Source: Oscillospiraceae bacterium
GTDB lineage: Bacteria; Bacillota; Clostridia; Oscillospirales; Ruminococcaceae
Reading direction: 5' to 3'
DNA length: 8,140 nt
Assembly: GCA_900768245.1 (NCBI GenBank)
Contig: CAAGCE010000295.1
Coordinates: forward strand, 1-8,140
Shown here: positions 1-3,621 of the stretch, one piece after another
Numbering within the stretch: position 1 is the stretch's first letter
How the letters are laid out: every line of letters begins with the position of its first letter
Position numbers and translations under genes: made by a program
Notes under the pieces: model-generated
Databases searched by the model: none
Told to the model about the DNA's origin: nothing
The model's input: the letters and a program-made list of their open reading frames with translations, nothing else

Positions 1-118
1 GGTCTGAAATTTCTATTATTTTTTCAATTTCTACTGGTAATTTCAGCTGATATGCTGTATAATATTCTTGTGGGTTTTGTTTTTGCACAATTACATTATA
101 CCACAAAAAAGGCTGCAT
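1..118 (-). CDS. N-terminal start of a probable transposase, running off the left edge
   Basis: On the minus strand the frame from ATG at 118 (or GTG at 88) is open to the window edge, giving 39 codons. The part after the GTG reads VQKQNPQEYYTAYQLKLPVE and continues EIEKIIEISD. That opening resembles, from memory, the N-termini of IS1182-like DDE transposases in gut clostridia, where a segment ending in IxDPVY follows; that segment lies outside the window, so the family call is an inference. The start is uncertain. ATG 118 lies inside a strong hairpin and upstream of a TATAAT at 95-100. Transcription from that -10 would begin close to GTG 88, making an almost leaderless message. No Shine-Dalgarno site precedes either start convincingly. 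Whether the gene is intact beyond the edge cannot be judged. Confidence 0.42.
   Translation of the reverse strand, partial: MQPFLWYNVIVQKQNPQEYYTAYQLKLPVEIEKIIEISD
95..103 (-). promoter_or_regulatory. Extended -10 element (TGG-TATAAT) ahead of the left-edge gene
   Basis: On the minus strand TGG followed by TATAAT forms an extended -10. The -35 region 17 nt further upstream (CAATGA, 118-123) is poor and lies in a hairpin arm. The core TGTGGTATAAT is identical to the one in the AIPR promoter near 2870. Transcription would start near 88, close to the GTG. Confidence 0.4.
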
Positions 119-148
119 CATTGCTTTTTTCGCGATGCAGCCTTTTCT
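105..148. terminator. Strong hairpin with A-run and T-run, probable bidirectional intrinsic terminator
   Basis: GGCTGCATC (111-119) pairs perfectly with GATGCAGCC (134-142). The flanking AAAA (107-110) and TTTT (143-146) extend the stem to 13 bp with a 14-nt loop. T-rich DNA follows on the plus strand, and the A-run supplies a T-run on the minus strand, so it can terminate in both directions. It sits directly upstream of the left-edge transposase-like gene, where it could block read-through into it. This arrangement is seen at insertion-sequence ends. Confidence 0.65.
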
Positions 149-240
149 TTTGTTTTTTTACAGCGCCTTTGCTTTGGGAGTAAATTATATGGTGTTTCTT
201 GTATTTCCCGTAAATCATTCATTCGAAAGTAGAAAGCAAT

Positions 241-589
241 ATGTACAAGAACATTATCCAACTAAACAAAGAAGCTGTCAACGGATAACTGAAAAAGCAG
301 TAAGAAAAAGTTTGAATTAAACGTTGATTGATTTGCTTAACAAAGTAGCATTGAATAAACGCTGACACATATTGATCCTTTATCGCAATATTGGATTAAA
401 ATACGTACCAACAATGTCATAGGACGAATGAACCGTCAGATTTATTGGCGAACAAGAGGTGTAATAGCCTTTCCAAACGGCAATGCAGCATTTATGCTCG
501 CATGTGCAAGGCTGCGTTATGTCGCAAGAAAAGGCGGGAGCTCTAAGCGCTATCTCTGTATGAAATGCATGAATTGCGCCACTGAATAA
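241..589 (+). pseudogene. Internally deleted, frameshifted IS256/Mutator-family transposase remnant
   Basis: Two ends of one transposase are joined with the middle missing. The N-terminal end starts at ATG 241 (MYKNIIQLNKEAVNG, stop at 286). It continues in the next frame from 285 as KAVRKSLN, a stop at 318, then TLIDLLNKVALNKR to 362. This matches the usual opening of IS256-family transposases, in which an IIQLNEE-like start is followed by VRxSVEETLNxLLxxEA. The C-terminal end (359-589, stop TAA at 587) reads RTNNVIGRMNRQIYWRTRG, then VIAFPNGNAAFMLACARLRYVA. This corresponds to the family's conserved RTNNVIERxNREIRRRTRVV and FPxGxSxLxLVxARLR segment, with the Glu of IER changed to Gly. Family members have about 400 residues, so the catalytic DDE core is gone and the element is dead. 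The alignment is from memory of the family. Confidence 0.75.
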
Positions 590-681
590 TGAAATCCTTT
601 ACCTGTCACTGAAAAAACTATAGGGAAATTTGCGAATAATACTTGACATTACCTATTCGAGGGTTCCACTCTCAAGCTCCA

Positions 682-734
682 AGAATACCGGTGAAGAGCA
701 GCGAATTTCTCCGCTGCTCTTCACCGTATATTCT
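682..734. repeat. Long near-perfect inverted repeat (hairpin) of unknown role
   Basis: CGGTGAAGAGCAGCG (689-703) pairs perfectly over 15 bp with CGCTGCTCTTCACCG (712-726), leaving an 8-nt loop AATTTCTC. After a small internal loop, AGAATA (682-687) pairs with TATTCT (729-734), so the arm is 21 bp in all. No T-run follows on either strand, so it is not a standard intrinsic terminator. It lies between the IS remnant and the 3' end of the AIPR gene. It could be a rho-assisted or bidirectional terminator, an mRNA 3'-end stabiliser, or a small dispersed palindromic repeat. Confidence 0.7.
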
Positions 735-820
735 GCAGCTGCGTCGGGGTTCCCCAGCGTTGCCCTGTTTCGCTGCGATTCTAGCATTGGTACGTTTTTC
801 AGGTTTATTCGTGTTTACAC

Positions 821-838
821 AGGTCTTTTTTCAGACCT
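821..838 (-). terminator. Small dyad 20 nt past the AIPR stop codon, weak terminator candidate
   Basis: AGGTCT (821-826) and AGACCT (833-838) form a 6-bp stem with a 6-nt loop just downstream of the minus-strand stop at 859-861. No T-run follows, so termination here alone is doubtful. The hairpin at 682-734 is a stronger candidate for the 3' end of that transcript. Confidence 0.25.
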
Positions 839-858
839 AAATATAAGTGCAAAGCCAT

Positions 859-2181
859 TCACTTAATCATCGAAAGCGAATATCCAAAGACTTCATCAGG
901 CTTGTCGTTAAGCAAATAAGCTTCAATTTCCTGATCTTGTTTTACCACATCTCCAATATCAGAAATAAAGTTACCGTTTATCTGCTTAATATGTATAGAT
1001 CCGTTTTCCCTGTAATCTGTTATTTCAACATAAACGAAAGATTTGTTCCAATTAAGAATCTTACACTTTACCTTTTGCCCCTTTTTTAATTCCGGAAGAG
1101 GCTTAATAACTTGAGAATTTACTTTCAATTTTTCTACAAGCAATTTGGTAAAGTCTTTCATTCGGCTTGGCGCATTCCCCTCTTTGGCAACAAGCTCTTC
1201 ATTATCGATAATATGGCTTATTGCGTCAATTACTTTCAAAATACTAGTTTTTACCCAGGATTCATCTTTGATCTTTTCATGTAGATTATTACAATACCCT
1301 TTCATATTTTTGGAATTTGCCTTTGGAACAGGTTGTTTGACAGCCATACACCTAAGCATATATGCGATGTGAAAACGATACTCTCTGTATTTTATATTAC
1401 TGTCATCTTTTTTTAAAAATCTGTCAACCAGATATACAATCAATGAAGCAAGATAATACTGATCAAGGACGTCATCATCGTTATACATTCTTGATTTGTA
1501 TGATTTTAGCAAATCACCATAATATCTATGTGTACTTTGTGGTTCTCCAAGAAATACAGCTATATATGATGCAGTTTGGAAAGGAAAAGATACAATTCTA
1601 CTTTTGCATATTTCTGTTGATTCGTATTGCTTGGATCTTCTCTCATAATACAATCTATCAGGTTGCGTATAGAATTCATATGCATTTTCCAGATTTTTAT
1701 GGAAATCTCTCAGCGTTTCAAACGCCTCGTTTTGTATCGGAGTCTGACGATTAGTTGTTTTGACAATTGAATCTGTTATTCTCTTATCACTAGTTGAAAT
1801 CAACTTAATTATTAAAGCAGCATCTTTGTTAATCTGGTTTCTGTTCTCATAAAGAACAAAACTTGTCTGACAGCCATTAACAATTTGGAAATCAGTGAGT
1901 GTAAAGAGATTGCCTGTTCTTCTAATCTCTTTGGCAACTATCGTTACACCATTGTTAAGCACTGAAAACTCGCACTGAGTATCCTTATCACTTAATGTAT
2001 TCTGTATTTCAGCATTTATAGTATTATGACCTTGAAAGAATCTAACATTATCTTCAAATAATGTTGAGATTATTGCATTTTCTTCATTAGTGATCAGCTT
2101 AATAAAATCACTACAAAGCGCAATACCAACATATGCTTCATTTACATTAGAAATCGATGGCAAAAAAGCACAATCTATCAT
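859..2181 (-). CDS. AIPR core plus C-terminal S1-like domain (C-terminal fragment of the broken gene)
   Basis: This is the largest surviving frame, 440 codons from ATG 2181, but coding similarity begins upstream at 2292: the 37 preceding codons (ELQKSAYFDEISFSFLDANR onward) are open and fit the family. ATG 2181 is therefore probably an internal methionine and not the native start. Residues about 45-185 carry the AIPR core: NVRFFQGHNTIN, LNNGVTIVA (75-83), QIVNGCQTSFVLY (99-111), TTNRQTPI (142-149) and YYERRSKQY (178-186). Residues about 200-350 are a helical, charged region without a motif I can name. Residues about 366-440 (GQKVKCKIL, then GSIHIKQ, then IGDVVKQDQEIEAYLL) have the spacing of an S1/OB-fold nucleic-acid-binding domain. 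It lacks the N-terminal nuclease-like half and may be inactive alone. Confidence 0.75.
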   Translation of the reverse strand: MIDCAFLPSISNVNEAYVGIALCSDFIKLITNEENAIISTLFEDNVRFFQGHNTINAEIQNTLSDKDTQCEFSVLNNGVTIVAKEIRRTGNLFTLTDFQIVNGCQTSFVLYENRNQINKDAALIIKLISTSDKRITDSIVKTTNRQTPIQNEAFETLRDFHKNLENAYEFYTQPDRLYYERRSKQYESTEICKSRIVSFPFQTASYIAVFLGEPQSTHRYYGDLLKSYKSRMYNDDDVLDQYYLASLIVYLVDRFLKKDDSNIKYREYRFHIAYMLRCMAVKQPVPKANSKNMKGYCNNLHEKIKDESWVKTSILKVIDAISHIIDNEELVAKEGNAPSRMKDFTKLLVEKLKVNSQVIKPLPELKKGQKVKCKILNWNKSFVYVEITDYRENGSIHIKQINGNFISDIGDVVKQDQEIEAYLLNDKPDEVFGYSLSMIK

Positions 2182-2228
2182 ATTGAACTGCTTTTGAACT
2201 CTATTCTTTATTGAACGGCAAATAGAAA

Positions 2229-2678
2229 TTATTCGATTTGCATCAAGAAAACTAAAAGATATTTCATCAAAATAAGCAGATTTTTGAAGTTCTTTTTTTC
2301 CGTTTCGATAGCTGTGTTAATTAACTCGCTGATCTCCCCTTGACCAGTATATCCATAATACATATGTAAATCGGGATTTTTCGACAACTGTGTAGGGTGC
2401 TCCAATATAAAATTGCATATTTTTTGAAGTTCTTTACCTTTTGAATTAAGTGGAATTTGTTTGTCGATGATAAAGTCCTTAGTACACGATAAAAAATGAT
2501 AAATTGCTTCAAGTTTAAGATTTTCTGAAGTTTTAGCCTGAGTAAAGACGAAACTTACCGATATACCGTTTTTATTATCTAAAAAGTATTCTTTAATTTG
2601 GTCAAATTTTGTAATTAGGGTATCGTCAACAATTATTGCAACACCATCAATTCCGACTTCACCTTTTCCAAGACTCAA
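2229..2678 (-). CDS. Mrr-like nuclease-type N-terminal half of the AIPR protein (middle fragment)
   Basis: 149 codons from a TTG at 2678. The TTG is only the first possible start; the native frame would enter through DPSD just upstream. G9-I-D-G12, then a beta-strand-rich stretch (ISVSFVFTQAKTSE, with Q47-A-K49), resembles the D...QxK active-site pattern of Mrr-like PD-(D/E)xK nucleases. FTQAKTSE followed later by KNPDLHMYY and then GEISELINTAIETEKK fits the N-terminal part of AIPR proteins. After K129 the frame leaves the family sequence: the last 20 residues (NFKNLLILMK onward, to TAA at 2229) are out-of-frame tail. The true sequence continues in the -1 frame as ELQKSAYFDE. The nuclease assignment is an inference from motif spacing; no structure or alignment was run. 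Confidence 0.7.
   Translation of the reverse strand: MSLGKGEVGIDGVAIIVDDTLITKFDQIKEYFLDNKNGISVSFVFTQAKTSENLKLEAIYHFLSCTKDFIIDKQIPLNSKGKELQKICNFILEHPTQLSKNPDLHMYYGYTGQGEISELINTAIETEKKNFKNLLILMKYLLVFLMQIE
2292..2298 (-). other. In-frame A_AAA_AAG slippery heptamer at the second break
   Basis: In the incoming frame the codons are GAA AAA AAG (E127-K128-K129), so the heptamer A AAA AAG is in exactly the phase known from the dnaX -1 frameshift site. A -1 slip puts the next codon at GAA 2292, the start of the continuing AIPR frame (E-L-Q-K-S). I see no strong downstream stem-loop and no upstream Shine-Dalgarno-like stimulator, so efficient recoding is not demonstrated. An A8-to-A7 deletion or a homopolymer sequencing error is a simpler explanation. 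Confidence 0.6.
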
Positions 2679-2824
2679 ATCGCTCGGGTCGCGAAATGGC
2701 GAGACAAATAGTTGCGTGCTGAAAGGTAATTGATAAAATGCTCAAATGACTTAGTTTCATTCATGTGTAGTTCAAAAGATTCGATGTGTTGATCTAGAAA
2801 TGATTTTACGACAGTGTTATTCAT
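2675..2824 (-). CDS. First 44 residues of the AIPR protein, then frameshift and stop
   Basis: 49 codons from ATG 2824. GGAG at 2831-2834 lies 6 nt upstream and the promoter at 2865-2893 is ideal, which makes this the native start of the whole gene. Residues 1-44 end in INYLSARNYLSRHF, the expected lead-in to the family's DPSDL-like segment. The sequence then reads TTC-GC-GAC-CCG-AGC-GAT-TTG: removing two bases restores F-D-P-S-D-L-S-L-G-K, which flows into the next frame. As it stands, translation runs five codons out of frame (ATRAI) and stops at TGA 2675-2677. The stop overlaps TTG 2678-2676, so coupled re-initiation is conceivable but unproven. Confidence 0.7.
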   Translation of the reverse strand: MNNTVVKSFLDQHIESFELHMNETKSFEHFINYLSARNYLSRHFATRAI

Positions 2825-2864
2825 AATAATCTCCATTTTTATGACGTATAGCCAGTTTATTTAT

Positions 2865-2893
2865 ATTATACCACACACTTTCCCAAATGTCAA
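2865..2893 (-). promoter_or_regulatory. Consensus sigma-A promoter for the AIPR gene
   Basis: On the minus strand TTGACA (2893-2888), a 17-nt spacer and TATAAT (2870-2865) match consensus perfectly, and TGG before the -10 adds an extended -10. Transcription should begin near 2858, giving a leader of about 35 nt before the GGAG (2834-2831) and ATG 2824. No operator dyad is obvious, which suggests strong constitutive transcription. Confidence 0.85.
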
Positions 2894-2899
2894 TATTAA

Positions 2900-3200
2900 T
2901 CGAAAAGTTTTTATGATACAATAGATGTTGAAGAAAAAGCCAAAATAGATTATAATTATAGTCATAATTATATAGGCTCTGTCATAACAATCGGTTATCT
3001 AAAAAATAGCAGCTTTGAAGTAAGTCTAACAGATTTAGGGAAATGTGCTAAATATTTTAAGAATGAATTTGGTATTGAATCGGGTTTGGTTCTATCCTCA
3101 AAACCACAATTGTGCAACAGGTGAAATGCGTAGATCCAGTGATATTTCTATGCATTCAGAGTTTAATAAATGGTATCACAAAATATTAAGTTGTCAATAA
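2900..3200 (+). pseudogene. Frameshifted C-terminal fragment of an unrecognised protein
   Basis: The frame opens directly after an in-frame TAA (2897-2899) and reads SKSFYDTIDVEEKAKIDYNY, then GYLKNSSFEVSLTDLGKCAK and FKNEFGIESG, to TGA at 3122. It has no start codon or RBS in frame near the front. A +1 frame takes over around 3070-3110 and reads WFYPQNHNCATGEMRRSS, then DISMHSEFNKWYHKILSCQ, to TAA at 3198. Amino-acid composition and the handover suggest a decayed gene lacking its N-terminus, truncated at the AIPR promoter. I do not recognise the family. It is transcribed away from the AIPR gene, so it was not part of that operon. Chance open frame remains possible for the first piece. Confidence 0.4.
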
Positions 3201-3335
3201 GAACTGTTGTTGAAGTGAATGGCAAATCCCATAACGGAAACAGCAGCTTCAGCGCAGCGGTCAATTAGGTTTGCGGTCGCCTTAATATAACGCGAGTTGA
3301 GGGTATATCTGACCTAAGTTCTGCTGACATTATAT

Positions 3336-3437
3336 ATGAAAAATACCGTAATCGTCCACCATATCGACGGCCTTGGACGTATCGTTATCCCTAAGGAGAT
3401 CCGCAGAAATATGCACATTCGCGAGGGTACCCCATAG
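3336..3437 (+). pseudogene. Truncated AbrB/SpoVT-type transition-state regulator (33 codons)
   Basis: ATG 3336 to TAG 3435 encodes MKNTVIVHHIDGLGRIVIPK and then EIRRNMHIREGTP. This is the N-terminal swapped-hairpin AbrB-like DNA-binding motif in its SpoVT form, whose usual pattern is GIVRRIDDLGRIVIPKEIRRTLxIREGDPLEIF. Here the protein stops immediately after REGTP, so the final strand of the domain and any C-terminal ligand-binding domain are missing. No Shine-Dalgarno site precedes the ATG. Functional AbrB-fold domains need about 45 residues to close the dimer, so this is most likely a remnant. It points towards the BspA-like gene and may be what is left of a regulator. Recognition of the family is confident; whether anything is expressed is unknown. 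Confidence 0.75.
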
Positions 3438-3471
3438 AAAATATCCATCGTTGTTGCCGGTGGATATTTTC
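3437..3471 (+). terminator. Terminator-like hairpin starting at the last base of the AbrB-remnant stop codon
   Basis: GAAAATATCCATCG (3437-3450) pairs with CGGTGGATATTTTC (3458-3471) over 14 bp with one G-T wobble, leaving a 7-nt loop TTGTTGC. The A-rich base and T-rich descending arm give terminator character on both strands, though the T-run after the stem is short. It would insulate the BspA-like promoter from upstream transcription. Confidence 0.6.
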
Positions 3472-3508
3472 TTATAAATTTGTATATGTTATTATCAAAT
3501 CTGGGCAA

Positions 3509-3530
3509 TTTATGGAACAGTTTCCATAAA
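3509..3530. promoter_or_regulatory. Perfect 9-bp dyad next to the BspA-like promoter, candidate operator
   Basis: TTTATGGAA (3509-3517) and TTCCATAAA (3522-3530) are perfect inverse complements around CAGT, ending 4 nt before the -35. The symmetry and position fit a binding site for a dimeric regulator acting at the promoter. It could instead act as a short terminator hairpin, but the T-run (3540-3546) begins 10 nt after the stem, too far for a classical one. Confidence 0.4.
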
Positions 3531-3534
3531 GCTA

Positions 3535-3563
3535 TTGACTTTTTTTGCGTGATGTTCTATAAT
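3535..3563 (+). promoter_or_regulatory. Sigma-A promoter of the BspA-like surface protein gene
   Basis: TTGACT (3535-3540), a 17-nt spacer and TATAAT (3558-3563) match consensus at 11 of 12 positions. The predicted start near 3570 leaves a leader of about 50 nt. The leader contains no obvious riboswitch-like structure. Confidence 0.8.
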
Positions 3564-3607
3564 ATTAATTGTAAAGGCATTCAATTTCGGGTGCTTAAGA
3601 CACATAA

Positions 3608-3616
3608 AAAGGAGAG
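3608..3616 (+). promoter_or_regulatory. Ribosome binding site of the BspA-like gene
   Basis: AAAGGAGAG, with GGAG at 3611-3614, lies 7 nt before ATG 3622. It selects that ATG over the in-frame ATG at 3628. Confidence 0.8.
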
Positions 3617-3621
3617 TTTTC

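Larger units (their letters stand above)
590..858. other. Gene-free spacer between the IS256 remnant and the AIPR gene end
   Basis: No convincing coding frame lies here. Short open frames at 630-866 and 643-840 run through the big hairpin and show no family signature. The stretch holds an outward-facing TTGACA at 643-648, close to where the right end of the dead IS would be, the hairpin at 682-734 and a small dyad at 821-838. GGGAAAT at 623-629 is the inverse of ATTTCCC at 203-209. This 7-bp match is too weak to prove terminal inverted repeats. Confidence 0.5.
859..2824 (-). pseudogene. AIPR-family phage-resistance protein gene, broken by two frameshifts
   Basis: Three consecutive minus-strand frames join into one protein of about 654 residues once two small indels are corrected: 2824 to 2693, 2690 to about 2293, then 2292 to 859. 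Near the N-terminus is YLSARNYLSRHF, followed by a GIDG...QAK nuclease-like core, then the AIPR (PF10592) hallmarks FFQGHNTIN, LNNGVTIVA, QIVNGCQTS, TTNRQTPI and YYERRSKQ, and a C-terminal S1-like domain. AIPR proteins are associated with abortive infection and restriction-type phage defence; the biochemical role here is an inference. The first break is an extra GC/CG dinucleotide at 2689-2694. The second is an A7 run (2293-2299) where eight As would keep frame. The promoter and RBS look healthy, which suggests recent inactivation, sequencing or assembly error, or (second site only) recoding. It is flanked by IS and gene remnants. Confidence 0.8.

Noticed and set aside
135..320. Plus-strand open frame of 61 codons
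   Set aside because: It starts inside the terminator palindrome and overlaps the IS256 remnant. Only its tail (KAVRKSLN) is meaningful, as part of that remnant.
203..629. ATTTCCC (203-209) and GGGAAAT (623-629) as IS terminal inverted repeats
   Set aside because: Only 7 bp match exactly, with poor similarity around them. IS256-type ends are normally 20-30 bp, so the element's boundaries are not defined.
630..866. Open frames at 630-866 and 643-840
   Set aside because: They run through the long hairpin, have no RBS and show no recognisable domain.
1362..1754. 130-codon plus-strand open frame, with smaller ones at 847-1089 and 1145-1372
   Set aside because: They are antisense shadows of the AIPR coding frame, whose conserved motifs fix the real strand.
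2321..2512. 63-codon minus-strand frame inside the AIPR middle fragment
   Set aside because: It overlaps in another frame with no family similarity; the QAK-bearing frame is the real one.
3201..3335. Possible coding or regulatory content between the unknown fragment and the AbrB stub
   Set aside because: A frame reading VVEVNGKSHNGNSSFSAAVN stops at once and matches nothing I know. TTAGGT/ACCTAA at 3265 and 3312 is too short a dyad to claim.
3314..3508. 64-codon minus-strand frame
   Set aside because: It is antisense to the AbrB-like stub and crosses the terminator hairpin.
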